A stretch of DNA of 64,000 nt, taken from NCBI RefSeq assembly GCF_025685545.1, contig NZ_JAGSYC010000026.1:806001-870000 (forward strand). The letters run 5' to 3'. Origin of the DNA: Granulicella paludicola (lineage in GTDB: Bacteria; Acidobacteriota; Terriglobia; Terriglobales; Acidobacteriaceae). Below the pieces are notes generated by a model. That model searched no databases, was not told the DNA's origin, and was given only the letters and a program-made list of their open reading frames with translations. Position numbers and translations under genes: made by a program. Below are positions 15,660-24,360 of the stretch, in pieces. The number at the start of each line of letters is the position of its first letter. The first letter of the stretch is position 1.

Positions 15660-17681
15660 ATGCCTATTGAGACGTCCAAGGGTGCATCGACCGCATTTGT
15701 CCTGATTCACGGCGTTGGTGATCCCGCAGATCAAGAACTCCTTTTTGCCTCGCATCTTTCGTTTCAGCGATTGGGCATACCAATACAAAACCTGTATGAG
15801 TTTAACTGGAATTTGGCCGTATTCCATCCGTTTGAGTCCGCACCCAATTCGGAGACGATTGGGACCTGGATGAACGATGTCTATATCGCCCGCATAGGGT
15901 CGAGCATTCTTAATGCTGCGGTCTACCCCTTCGCTCTTGGCCGAACGAAATGGCAACGTGCTTTGACCATGCTCTGCGAGCGGCTCGCGCTGATCTTCCA
16001 GACGCTTCCGATAGCCGTCGTCTTGGTTCCGCTTTGCCTGCTAATTCCCGCTCACGCGTTCTTACGAGGAATCCTTACAACGTATTTGGCGATCTTTGCT
16101 CTTCAGGGTTTGCTCGGCCTCATGACAGGACGGATGCAAGCTACAGTGGAATGCTTGCGTACTGTTCTCATCCCTTGCATCTGGTCTATTGCCTTTGTAT
16201 TTCTGCTGCCCGGGAACATTAGCTTGGGCGCCGTCACAGGAATAGCCGTCTTTGGCTTGGTTCTACTGGTAACCGGCCATCTACCGGACAGTCTCCAGCC
16301 ATGGAGGGCACATTTCGAGGGAATGGTTGAGATTACGAGTTGGCATTGGCTTTCAATCCTCTATTGGATGGCGGGAATCGCCGTTTGGGGTGTCGTGACC
16401 GCCGCACTCGCTTACCTTGTCAGATCAACGCTCTATCTAGTGACTAAGATTCTCGCGGACGTCTCACTCTATCTCGGAGACGAGAAATATCGCCAAATGC
16501 TGATCGGAGACTTGGACTCGCTCCTGAACTCGATCGCGGAGAAACATACTTCGGTAGTTCTCGTAAGCCACAGCCTTGGGACCGTGATTGCAGCGGACAC
16601 ACTTCGGCAATTCGCGCCGAATCGCTTCGAGGAGATTGTCTTTGTTACGTCGGGATCCCCCATGGCTCGTATGTTTGGCCGGTTTTTCCCAGCCGCGTAC
16701 CCTCCTCCGAAGGCTCTACACCAGCAGTTTTGTTCCCGATATCCGCGGTTTCGCTGGGTCAATGTTTTTCGACCGCTCGATCCCATCGGTGCGTCGCTGG
16801 GACTACCCAAAGGATGCGATATTTCTACTCGTCAATGGAGCAAAACGTTCCTCAGCGCCCACGGAAATTACTGGAGCGACCCAGTTCCTTACGATCTTGT
16901 AGTCTCCTGGCTCGAACGAACTCAGCCGTTGGGTGCCAGCGATCCATGCGATCAAGACCGCAGTGAAGTGAACGCCTATTACGAAGTAGCCTCCGTCATC
17001 CGAAAAGTTTCTCTGGCCGTCGCCATTACTGCGGCTGTTGGACTTCCCGTTTTTGCTGTTCGGACGTTTACGAGCAAGCCAGCAGTCGATACGGATTTGT
17101 TGCTTCGAACTAGCACCGAAGTACCTGCTGTGATCGCCTACTGGAAAACTCGCGACGAGACCTCTGAACACCTCGATGAAAGTACTCACTTGGACGTTCG
17201 CTACACCACTGCAACAGCAGTACCAATACACATGACGGAATCCCCCCCTGAGTTTCGGAATGAGGACCAGAATGTTGCGCAGTCATTCAAGGGAACTGAT
17301 TGTTGGGTCGATGGCCACCAGGCTCTGTGTATGAACACCCGGGTTCGCTATGCGCAAACCGATCCAAGAGTGTTTACGCTGCCGGATTTCGAGCACGCAG
17401 AACAGGACAATCAGGCTCCAATTAGCAAGGCGGATCGCATTTTCTGGATCATCTTTGGAACTCTTTTCTGTATTGTCGTGGTCCCTGTTGTGATAGCCTC
17501 CGGAATCTTCTGGGTGCAGATGCTCCTAGCTCCTATTTTCTTCCGCCCTCTCGCGGCACTGTTCGGGTTTGTCGACCGCTTCTCTCATCGTTTTCGTGAC
17601 GCAGAGAAGCTCCGAGACATAAGGGCGACCTCCGTGTCACGGTATTCCACAAAACCACACGCGTCAGCCGACGTTGCCTGA
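15660..17681 (+). CDS. Membrane-anchored alpha/beta serine hydrolase of unknown substrate
   Basis: 673 residues. FVLIHGVGDP (13-22) is the first strand and oxyanion loop of an alpha/beta-hydrolase. The nucleophile elbow VSHSLGTV gives Ser305, and His401 (LSAHGNYW) is a likely catalytic base; the acid is probably Asp372 (FRPLDPIGASLG). Between the first strand and the nucleophile lie about five hydrophobic segments (roughly 110-265). Further ones are at about 470-490 and 585-610, so the hydrolase core is split by membrane helices. This is rare but seen in some lipase-like proteins of unknown role. Codon use is more AT-rich at third positions than neighbours, and the flanks are not operonic, suggesting acquisition by transfer. 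Confidence 0.75.
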   Translation: MPIETSKGASTAFVLIHGVGDPADQELLFASHLSFQRLGIPIQNLYEFNWNLAVFHPFESAPNSETIGTWMNDVYIARIGSSILNAAVYPFALGRTKWQRALTMLCERLALIFQTLPIAVVLVPLCLLIPAHAFLRGILTTYLAIFALQGLLGLMTGRMQATVECLRTVLIPCIWSIAFVFLLPGNISLGAVTGIAVFGLVLLVTGHLPDSLQPWRAHFEGMVEITSWHWLSILYWMAGIAVWGVVTAALAYLVRSTLYLVTKILADVSLYLGDEKYRQMLIGDLDSLLNSIAEKHTSVVLVSHSLGTVIAADTLRQFAPNRFEEIVFVTSGSPMARMFGRFFPAAYPPPKALHQQFCSRYPRFRWVNVFRPLDPIGASLGLPKGCDISTRQWSKTFLSAHGNYWSDPVPYDLVVSWLERTQPLGASDPCDQDRSEVNAYYEVASVIRKVSLAVAITAAVGLPVFAVRTFTSKPAVDTDLLLRTSTEVPAVIAYWKTRDETSEHLDESTHLDVRYTTATAVPIHMTESPPEFRNEDQNVAQSFKGTDCWVDGHQALCMNTRVRYAQTDPRVFTLPDFEHAEQDNQAPISKADRIFWIIFGTLFCIVVVPVVIASGIFWVQMLLAPIFFRPLAALFGFVDRFSHRFRDAEKLRDIRATSVSRYSTKPHASADVA

Positions 17682-18139
17682 GGGCGCAGCCACGCTCCTC
17701 CCTCAGCCGGTGCCGTCACAGGGCGGTCAATTGGAGCCTCGCATCAGCCTGGTTCGGGCGGTCAGCGACAGCCGGATGGTATGGGTGAGGTTCCTGCTGC
17801 TGGCTTTGTGGGAGCCGCATGACGTTGGCAGGAGCAACAAGGCTACATAAAAACTAAGGACAAATGTCATTGCGTGGATCACGGTTGACCAGCAGCGTAT
17901 CAGCGAGTTAGCTGTGAATCGCAATCCCTGCCTAGGTCCAAGCGTCGCAGGTCGTAAACGGGAAAGGCGTAGTAGGAGAGGCCGAAAGAGGATGACTCGG
18001 TTGGTGTGAACAGGCCGAAGCACTCATTGAGTCTGGATTACTCCTGATAAACACTCTTGTGGTCATCCAGGAAGGCCTGCCGTGAGGCTCCTAGCCGAAA
18101 AGCGGGGGATTTTTTCTGGAAACCGCTAAAATCATTGGG
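17682..18139. other. Intergenic region before mnmG
   Basis: Nothing recognisable. A reverse-strand open frame at 17727-18023 (98 codons) lacks a ribosome-binding site and reads as Arg/Leu-rich noise. The last 60 bases hold GGGGGATTTTTTCTGG and TAAAAT (about 18127-18132), which could be a weak -10 for mnmG, but no -35 is convincing. Confidence 0.4.
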
Positions 18140-20302
18140 ATGGCGTTTGCAGAACAGTTCGATGTGCTGGTAGTCGGTGCGGGTCATGCGGGGTGCGAGG
18201 CTGCGGCTGCGGCTGCGCGCATGGGGCTGCGGACGGCGATGTTTACGCTGAACCTCGACCTGATTGCGCAGATGTCTTGCAACCCTGCGATTGGCGGCGT
18301 GGCCAAGGGGCATCTGGTGCGTGAGGTGGATGCGCTGGGTGGCGTGATGGGCGAGGTGGCGGATAGCTGCGGCATTCAGTTTCGGCTGCTGAATACGTCG
18401 CGCGGGCCTGCGGTGTGGTCTCCGCGAGCGCAGTGCGACAAGGCGCTTTATCGCACGAAGATGCGCGAGAAGCTGGAGTCGATTCCAAACCTGTTTATCA
18501 AGCAGGCAGAGGTCGTGGACTTTGTGATGGAGAGCGTTGCCGGGTTCGAGAAGCAGGTCCTTCGCTCCGCTCAGGATGACAATAATCAAGGTGAGAGGTT
18601 GCGGATTACCGGCGTGTTGCTGCGCGATGGACGGACGGTTGGCGCGAAGGCGGTTGTGGTGACGACCGGCACGTTCTTGAATGGGTTGATTCATTGCGGG
18701 GAGCAGCAGTACACGGCGGGACGTTCGGGTGAGCCTGCGAGTGTTTTGCTGGGTGAGAGTTTGAAGCGGCTGGGGCTGCGTGAGTCGCGGTTGAAGACGG
18801 GGACTCCGCCGCGACTGGATGGACGCACGATCGATTGGGACAAGTTTGAAGAGCAGCCGGGAGACGGCGATCCGACGCCGTTCAGCTTTCGGAGTTTGAT
18901 GGCGGTTGTGGAGGGTCCCTCAGGGGCTAAAGCCCCTTCTTCAGAGACTGAGCTAATGGACAGGCTGAAGCCCGTCCCCTTCAATACTGCGTCAACCAAT
19001 ACTGCGTCAGTCAATGCGACATGGACTCCGCCGCTGCGGCAGATCAGTTGCTACATTGCAACGACGACGCCGGAGACGCTGCAGTTGATTCGCGATAATG
19101 TGCATCGCTCGCCCATGTATACGGGGCAGATTGAGGGCATTGGGCCGCGGTACTGTCCTTCGATTGAGGACAAGATTGTGCGGTTCCCGGATAAGACGTC
19201 GCACCAGTTCTTTCTTGAGCCGGAAGGGCTCAACACGCATGAGGTCTACATCAATGGCATGAGCACGAGCCTGCCGATGGAGGTGCAGAGCGCGATGGTG
19301 CGCTCAATCCCAGGGCTTGAGAACGCAGAGATGCTGCGGCCGGGATATGCGATTGAGTATGACGCGATCGATCCGACGGAGCTGGATCGCACGCTGCGGG
19401 TGAAGAAGTTTGAGGGGCTGTATCTTGCCGGGCAGATCAATGGGACCAGCGGGTATGAAGAGGCTGCGGGGCAGGGGATTGTTGCGGGAATCAATGCGGC
19501 GCTCCATGCGAAGGGACTCTCGCAGAACGCCCACGTCCCAGAAGCGGGAAATGGGGCATCCAGCGTGTCGCAGGGTTTTACGCTGGATCGGACGGAGAGC
19601 TATATCGGGATCATGATCGACGATCTGATCTCTAAGGGGACCGATGAGCCGTATCGCATGTTTACGTCGCGGGCGGAGTTCCGGCTGCATCTGCGGATCG
19701 ATAATGCAGATGCGCGGCTGACTGGGCATGGACGGAAGCTGGGACTGATTGAAGACGCGGCTTGGGCTGCGTTTGAGGCGAAGCAGGCGCGGCTCGCAGC
19801 GTTTGCTGCGCTGATTGAGGCGGCGAAGGTGAATGATGCGGACGTGGCGTCACTTGGCTTTGAGAAGGGTGAGCGGTTTGGGCAGGTGTTGAAGCGGCCT
19901 GAGGTGACGATTGAGACCCTGCTGCCTGCGCTGACGGAACGGATGCGCGGGGTGGTTGAGCTTGCTCCGTGGATCGCTGCGATGGAGGCGGTGCAGTTTG
20001 CGCGGGTGCCTGCGTGGGTCCGCAACGAGATGAAGACGGTGGAGACGGGCATCAAGTTTGCGGGCTATCTGGCGCAGCAGCAGCGGGCGATGGACCGGCT
20101 GAAGCGCGATGAGATGCGGACGATTCCGGAGTGGTTCGACTATCGGGCGTGCAGTGGGCTTTCGCGCGAGATGGTGGAGAAGCTGGACCGCGTGCGGCCA
20201 GCGACGCTGGGGCAGGCTTCGCGGATGGCGGGAGTGACGCCGGCTGCGGTGAGTCTGATTCAGTGTTTGCTGGAGATCCAGGTGCGCGGGAAGAGTGCTT
20301 AG
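18140..20302 (+). CDS. mnmG: tRNA uridine-5-carboxymethylaminomethyl modification enzyme, with in-frame repeat insertions
   Basis: 720 residues, about 90 more than usual. With MnmE it installs (carboxymethyl)aminomethyl groups on wobble uridine 34. Family landmarks are intact: FAD motif [12 protein letters not shown] (11-22), [64 protein letters not shown] and [17 protein letters not shown]. The surplus falls in three blocks absent from relatives. Residues about 138-151 (QVLRSAQDD) are a type A repeat. Residues about 259-300 ([10 protein letters not shown]...[11 protein letters not shown]) are a complete type B repeat plus a 15-bp duplication. Residues about 461-477 ([13 protein letters not shown]) sit over an imperfect hairpin. 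All keep frame and fall in surface loops by inference, so the enzyme is probably functional. No rsmG, parA or mnmE is adjacent. Confidence 0.95.
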   Translation: MAFAEQFDVLVVGAGHAGCEAAAAAARMGLRTAMFTLNLDLIAQMSCNPAIGGVAKGHLVREVDALGGVMGEVADSCGIQFRLLNTSRGPAVWSPRAQCDKALYRTKMREKLESIPNLFIKQAEVVDFVMESVAGFEKQVLRSAQDDNNQGERLRITGVLLRDGRTVGAKAVVVTTGTFLNGLIHCGEQQYTAGRSGEPASVLLGESLKRLGLRESRLKTGTPPRLDGRTIDWDKFEEQPGDGDPTPFSFRSLMAVVEGPSGAKAPSSETELMDRLKPVPFNTASTNTASVNATWTPPLRQISCYIATTTPETLQLIRDNVHRSPMYTGQIEGIGPRYCPSIEDKIVRFPDKTSHQFFLEPEGLNTHEVYINGMSTSLPMEVQSAMVRSIPGLENAEMLRPGYAIEYDAIDPTELDRTLRVKKFEGLYLAGQINGTSGYEEAAGQGIVAGINAALHAKGLSQNAHVPEAGNGASSVSQGFTLDRTESYIGIMIDDLISKGTDEPYRMFTSRAEFRLHLRIDNADARLTGHGRKLGLIEDAAWAAFEAKQARLAAFAALIEAAKVNDADVASLGFEKGERFGQVLKRPEVTIETLLPALTERMRGVVELAPWIAAMEAVQFARVPAWVRNEMKTVETGIKFAGYLAQQQRAMDRLKRDEMRTIPEWFDYRACSGLSREMVEKLDRVRPATLGQASRMAGVTPAAVSLIQCLLEIQVRGKSA
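18551..18590. repeat. Type A repeat copy inside mnmG
   Basis: CAGGTCCTTCGCTCCGCTCA followed by GGATGACAA matches the core of the 149-bp tandem units (GGTCCTTCGACTGCG ... CTCCGCTCAGGATGAC). It is translated in frame as [10 protein letters not shown]. Confidence 0.85.
18914..19012. repeat. Type B repeat copy inside mnmG plus a 15-bp tandem duplication
   Basis: TCCCTCAGGGGCTAAAGCCC (hairpin 18923-18936), a spacer, then GGACAGGCTGAAGCCCGTCC (hairpin 18958-18977, one mismatch). This is nearly identical in its first half to the intergenic copy at 20331. It is followed by AATACTGCGTCAACC and AATACTGCGTCAGTC, a 15-bp direct duplication at about 18983-19012. Confidence 0.88.
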
Positions 20303-20330
20303 GGCACTCTGATTAAGTTCCATCCGGCCT

Positions 20331-20425
20331 TCCCTCAGGGGCTAAAGCCCCAATTCCTAGCGCTTTCCACGTACGGGCTGAAGCCCGTACCCTACAAAGC
20401 AGACTTGTGCAGCGGTTCCTCCGTG
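20331..20425. repeat. Type B repeat copy between mnmG and the fucosidase
   Basis: TTCCCTCAGGGGCTAAAGCC (hairpin AGGGGCT/AGCCCC), a 28-base spacer, then GTACGGGCTGAAGCCCGTAC and CCTACAAAGCAGACTTGTGC. It is the fullest copy in the window and the best reference for the consensus. Confidence 0.85.
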
Positions 20426-20491
20426 CATAGCGACAACTGGATTTCAAACTCTTTATAGTGGTCGCGAAGACTTTCCGAGGAGGAGATCGTA

Positions 20492-22072
20492 ATGGCCAGG
20501 ATGAAGGCGATGACGCGTCGAGAGGCGCTGATGCTGTTGGGCAGCGCAACGGCGGCGATGGCGACACGAGGCATAGCGCAGCAGGTGACGGCGGGCAAGT
20601 ACAGCGCGTCGCGTGAGTCGCTGAAGAGTTATGTGACTCCCGATTGGTTTGGCGATGCGAAGTTTGGCATCTGGTCACACTGGGGACCGCAGTCGGCGGT
20701 GGGAGACGGCGACTGGTATGCGCGCAACATGTATCGCGAGGGGTCGGACCAGTACGAGTATCACGTGAAGCGGTTCGGGCCGCAATCGAAGGTGGGTTAC
20801 AAGGACCTGATCAAGCTTTATACGGCGGACAAGTGGGACCCTGAGCACCTGATGGACCAATATCAGAAGGCCGGGGCGAAGTATTTCTTTTCCATGGGTG
20901 TCCATCATGACGGGTTCGATCTATGGAACTCGAAGTATCAGCCGCGCTGGAATGCGGTGGCGAGTGGGCCGAAACGCGATGTTGTGGGCGAGTGGGCGGC
21001 CGCGGCGCGTAAGCGCGGGATGCGGTTCGGTGTGAGCGAGCACCTTTCAAACAGCTTCGAGTGGCTTGCGCCGTCGCATCTGGCGGATACGAAGGGGCCG
21101 TATGCGGGTGTTCCTTACGATGGGCAGAATCCGGCGTTTGCCGATCTGTATCACGACTACTCGAAGGAGCCTGCTGGCTATGCGGAGAGCATCAAGGACA
21201 ATCCGATGGGGCGGAATGAAGCGCCGGACTGGTGGAAGCTGCAGTACTTCAACCGGGTGAAGGACCTCGTGGACCAGCACCAGCCGGATCTGCTGTATAC
21301 CGATGGGGGCATTCCGTTCGAGGCGTTCGGCGAGGGGACGGTTGCGGAGTTATATAACGTGGGGCCGCTGACGCCAGAGGGCAAGACCGCGGCGGTGTAC
21401 TTCAGCAAGACGCGCACGGATTGCGAGGTGGGAACGTGCCTGCTCGACCGTGAGCGTGGCGTCTTGAACGACATCTCGCCTGTACCATGGCAGACCGACA
21501 CTTGCATCGGCGAGTGGCACTACAAGGTGGGGGCGAAGTACAAATCGGCGAAGAAGGTGATCGACCTGCTGGTGGACATCGTCAGCAAGAACGGGAATCT
21601 GCTGCTGAACTTTCCGCTGCCTGCATCTGGTGAGCTCGATGCAGAGGAGCAGAAGACGCTGGCGGGCATTACGGAATGGATGGCGGTTAATGGCGAAGGC
21701 GTGTTTTCGACGCGGCCTTGGAAGATCTTCGGCGAAGGGCCAGCGACGAAGGTGGTGGTGAAGTCGAATGGGCAGGAGTTCGATCCGAATGAGGGCAAGA
21801 AGCCTGATCTTGGCGCGAAGGACATCCGCTTTACGACCAAGGGCGAGACGCTGTATGCGTTTGTGCAGGGCTGGCCGGAGGGCGAACTAGTGATCGAGTC
21901 GCTGGCGTTGGAGGGGCCGCAGAGGCCTATGAAGGCTGTTGATGTGCGGCTACTCGGGCGCGATGAGGCGCTGCGGTTCACGCATGATGCGAAGGGGCTG
22001 CGGGTGACGATGCCGGGAGCGAAGCCTGCGACGGCGGATGTGGGGATTGGGCTGCGCGTGCGGTTCGTTTGA
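20492..22072 (+). CDS. Alpha-L-fucosidase, glycoside hydrolase family 29
   Basis: 526 residues. A twin-arginine-like signal (TRREALMLLGSATAAMA, about residues 9-26) suggests export. The GH29 barrel begins at FGDAKFGIWSHWGPQSAV (51-68), with GAKYFFSMGVHHDGFDLW carrying the paired active-site histidines and DLLYTDGG carrying the probable nucleophile Asp271. The general acid/base is poorly conserved in the family and cannot be assigned by eye. A beta-sandwich C-terminal domain occupies about 400-526. It releases terminal L-fucose from plant or microbial glycans in the periplasm. A strong Shine-Dalgarno (GAGGAGGAG) precedes the ATG; TATAGT at 20454 is a candidate -10. The neighbouring genes are GH13 enzymes on the other strand. 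Confidence 0.92.
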   Translation: MARMKAMTRREALMLLGSATAAMATRGIAQQVTAGKYSASRESLKSYVTPDWFGDAKFGIWSHWGPQSAVGDGDWYARNMYREGSDQYEYHVKRFGPQSKVGYKDLIKLYTADKWDPEHLMDQYQKAGAKYFFSMGVHHDGFDLWNSKYQPRWNAVASGPKRDVVGEWAAAARKRGMRFGVSEHLSNSFEWLAPSHLADTKGPYAGVPYDGQNPAFADLYHDYSKEPAGYAESIKDNPMGRNEAPDWWKLQYFNRVKDLVDQHQPDLLYTDGGIPFEAFGEGTVAELYNVGPLTPEGKTAAVYFSKTRTDCEVGTCLLDRERGVLNDISPVPWQTDTCIGEWHYKVGAKYKSAKKVIDLLVDIVSKNGNLLLNFPLPASGELDAEEQKTLAGITEWMAVNGEGVFSTRPWKIFGEGPATKVVVKSNGQEFDPNEGKKPDLGAKDIRFTTKGETLYAFVQGWPEGELVIESLALEGPQRPMKAVDVRLLGRDEALRFTHDAKGLRVTMPGAKPATADVGIGLRVRFV

Positions 22073-22117
22073 AGGGGAGATAGGCAAAGCAGGTGTTTGA
22101 GTACAGAGGGAAAAACG

Positions 22118-22150
22118 CAAAGGTCGCCGCGGGATTCGTGGCGACCTTTG
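22118..22150 (+). terminator. Possible terminator of the fucosidase gene
   Basis: An 11-bp perfect stem (CAAAGGTCGCC, 22118-22128, with 22140-22150) and an 11-base loop lie 46 bases after the stop. There is no T-run, so the role is inferred. Confidence 0.45.
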
Positions 22151-22199
22151 TGGTGTCTGGTGTAGATGTTCTGATCGAGAATGGCACGTCGAAAGCAAA

Positions 22200-22260
22200 G
22201 GCAGAAGCAGATTCCCTTCGGGAATGACAAACAAAAACAAGAGCAAGGCCGGCGGCCTTA
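22200..22260 (-). terminator. Hairpin and T-tract ending the first GH13 gene, merging into a type A repeat
   Basis: On the reverse strand AAGGCC-GCC-GGCCTT (22245-22259) overlaps the stop codon. It is followed by GCTCTTGTTTTTGTTTGTC, a T-rich tail that belongs to a type A repeat (GCAGATTCCCTTCGGGAATG on the forward strand, about 22207-22226). The repeat thus seems to supply the terminator tail. Confidence 0.55.
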
Positions 22261-24036
22261 TTTGAGTTCCGCGATGAACGTTGCGTAGGGCGCTAATGTG
22301 ATGAATTTGGATTTGGATGCGTGAATCAGGCGGGGGTCGTCGGTTTGAAGAGTGCTAAGGATGACTGGGACACTCAGGGTCTGCGGCTTGTCCGTGAAGT
22401 TGAGGGCGACGAGGACGGATTCGCCCGCGGGGGCAGTGCGGGTGTAGGCGAGGATGTTGTCGTTGGTGGTGTCGATCATCTTCATGTCGCCGGAGATGAG
22501 GGCGGGGTTGGTGCGGCGCAGGGCGATCAGGCGCTTGTACCAGTTGAGGAGTGAGTCGGGTTCGGTGGATTCGGCCTTGACGTTGGTGGTGGTGTAGGTG
22601 GTCGGGATGGGGAGCCAGGTCTTGGCGGCGGTGGAGAAGCCTGCGTCCTTGCCGCTGTCCCACTGCATGGGCGTGCGTTCGCCGTCGCGACCTTTTTCTT
22701 TGGGCCAGCCGGTGATGCCGACGGGGTCTTTGACGTCTTCGATGCGGGTGGGGGTGCTGGTGACCATGCCGATCTCGTCGCCGTAGTACATCTGCGGGGT
22801 GGAGCGTGAGGTGAGGAGCAGCGTGGCCATGATGCGGGCGATGCGCTCCTTCATCGCGGGGTCACTAACACCAACGCTGTAGCGGTCCCAGATGCGGTCC
22901 TGATCGTGGTTGCCGAAGAAGAAGTAGGGCTGGCCGTTGGCGGGGTTGTGTTCGACCTCGTCGATGAGTTTGCGGAACTTGGGCACGGAGAGATCGTTGA
23001 TGTCGGCGACCTGGAAGTCCATGGGAAGCTGGATCTCGTCGTTGTGCTGGCCATACATTTTGGCGAGTTCGAAGATGTTGGGCTCGTCGGCTTCGGAGAT
23101 GAGAACGGGATCGCCGGGGTACTTGTCGACGACGGCGCGCATCCTGCGGAGCATGTCGTGAACCTCGGGCAGGTTGTCGGTGTACTTGTGGACGATGTTG
23201 GGATCGCCAAAGGCGTTGAGGCCCGGGAGGTTCGGGTCATCGTGGAGGTTGGGGTCTTCGAAGAGGCGGGAGACGGCGTCGATGCGGAAGCCGGAGACTC
23301 CCTTGTCCATCCAGAAGCGGAGGACGTCGAGCATGGCCTTGACGACCTCAGGGTTGCGCCAGTTGAGGTCGGGCTGCTGAACGTAGAAGTGGTGGTAGTA
23401 GAACTGCTGCGTCTTCGCGTCCCACTCCCAGGCGGAGTGGCCGAACCAGCTCTGCCAGTTGTTGGGCGGGACGACCTTGCCGTGCAGACCGACGTGCTCG
23501 TTGTCCTGCTGGAGCTTGGTGAGGTTGGGTGAACTGGCGGGTATGCCGTCGTTCCAGATGTACCAGTTGCGCTTGGGGTTGGTGCGGGAGGAGCGCGACT
23601 CCTTGAACCAGGCGTGCTGGTCGGAGGTGTGATTGGGGACGTAGTCCATGATGACGCGGATGTGTCGCTTCTTTGCTTCGGCGGTGAGGTGCTCGAAGTC
23701 GGCCATGGTGCCGTACTGTGGATCGATGGCGGTGTAGTCGGCGATGTCGTAGCCGAAGTCGATCTGGGGGGACGGGTACATGGGGGTGATCCAGATGGCG
23801 TCGATGCCGAGGTTCTGGATGTAGTCGAGGCGGGAGGTGATGCCGTTGATGTCGCCGATGCCGTCGCCGTTGGTGTCCTGGAAGGAGCGGGGGTAGATCT
23901 CGTAGAGGATGCCGTGCTTCCACCAGGGGTCGTGGGAGGCGAGCTGGGTCGCGGCGGGGTGGGATTTGACGGCGACCTGTGCGGGGAGAGCGGCGGTGAC
24001 GGCGAGAGCGAGCGCGAGGAGAGTGCGGCGGATCAT
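22258..24036 (-). CDS. Exported GH13 alpha-glucosidase (oligo-1,6-glucosidase/trehalose-synthase-like)
   Basis: 592 residues from the ATG at 24034-24036 (MIRRTLLALALAVTAALPAQV, a signal peptide). The next upstream in-frame ATG lies inside a type B repeat and would precede the signal peptide. The GH13 catalytic triad is Asp253 (GFRIDAV), Glu315 (LISEAD) and Asp378 (GNHDQDR). NGDGIGDINGI is the calcium-binding-type loop and DIADYTAIDPQYG is characteristic of the oligo-1,6-glucosidase branch. It probably hydrolyses short alpha-glucans in the periplasm. It is a paralogue of the next reverse-strand gene, sharing most motifs. Its Shine-Dalgarno (GAGGGAAAG) lies at the very edge of the type B repeat. 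Confidence 0.92.
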   Translation of the reverse strand: MIRRTLLALALAVTAALPAQVAVKSHPAATQLASHDPWWKHGILYEIYPRSFQDTNGDGIGDINGITSRLDYIQNLGIDAIWITPMYPSPQIDFGYDIADYTAIDPQYGTMADFEHLTAEAKKRHIRVIMDYVPNHTSDQHAWFKESRSSRTNPKRNWYIWNDGIPASSPNLTKLQQDNEHVGLHGKVVPPNNWQSWFGHSAWEWDAKTQQFYYHHFYVQQPDLNWRNPEVVKAMLDVLRFWMDKGVSGFRIDAVSRLFEDPNLHDDPNLPGLNAFGDPNIVHKYTDNLPEVHDMLRRMRAVVDKYPGDPVLISEADEPNIFELAKMYGQHNDEIQLPMDFQVADINDLSVPKFRKLIDEVEHNPANGQPYFFFGNHDQDRIWDRYSVGVSDPAMKERIARIMATLLLTSRSTPQMYYGDEIGMVTSTPTRIEDVKDPVGITGWPKEKGRDGERTPMQWDSGKDAGFSTAAKTWLPIPTTYTTTNVKAESTEPDSLLNWYKRLIALRRTNPALISGDMKMIDTTNDNILAYTRTAPAGESVLVALNFTDKPQTLSVPVILSTLQTDDPRLIHASKSKFITLAPYATFIAELK

Positions 24037-24044
24037 GTGGCGGC

Positions 24045-24118
24045 TTTCCCTCAGGGGCTGAAGCCCCATCCTTGGTGGGAGATTTTATGGCGGGACTGAA
24101 GTCCCGCCCCTACAAAGC
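24045..24118. repeat. Type B repeat copy abutting the GH13 start codon
   Basis: TTCCCTCAGGGGCTGAAGCC (forward strand), a spacer, then GGCGGGACTGAAGTCCCGCC and CCTACAAAGCAAG. Orientation is the same on the forward strand as in the other copies, although the adjacent gene is on the reverse strand. The repeat's outer edge forms the Shine-Dalgarno of that gene. Confidence 0.85.
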
Positions 24119-24300
24119 AAGGCAGAGGTGACAGTGATGCTAGAGCAGAAGCAAAGGCAAAGGCAAAATACAGAAGCAGAAGTAACTACAGAAGCAGATT
24201 CCCTGCGGGAATGACAAGCCGAAACGGCAACAGCAACAGCAACTACAGATTCCTCCGCTGCGCTGCGGAATGGCGAGCCAAAGACGCAACAGCAGTAGCA
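24119..24300. repeat. Intergenic cluster of type A copies between the two GH13 genes
   Basis: At least two type A copies: GCAGATTCCCTGCGGGAATG (about 24195-24214) and ACAGATTCCTCCGCTGCGCT followed by GCGGAATGG (about 24243-24271). They are separated by CAACAGCAACAGCAAC and AAAGCAAAGGC simple-sequence stretches. No gene. Confidence 0.75.
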
Positions 24301-24304
24301 AAAG

Positions 24305-24342
24305 CAAAGGACGGCAGGAGTTGTTGGTGGCTCCTGCCGTCC
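24305..24342 (-). terminator. Rho-independent terminator of the second GH13 gene
   Basis: A perfect 12-bp stem (GGACGGCAGGAG, 24309-24320, with 24331-24342) is followed on the reverse strand by TTTGCTTTTGC. It begins 19 bases after the stop codon. Confidence 0.8.
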
Positions 24343-24360
24343 CGGGGTTGCGGGACAGGA

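Noticed and set aside
17727-18023. Reverse 98-codon frame in the gap before mnmG
   Set aside because: No start signal; Arg/Leu-rich without domain or signal peptide.
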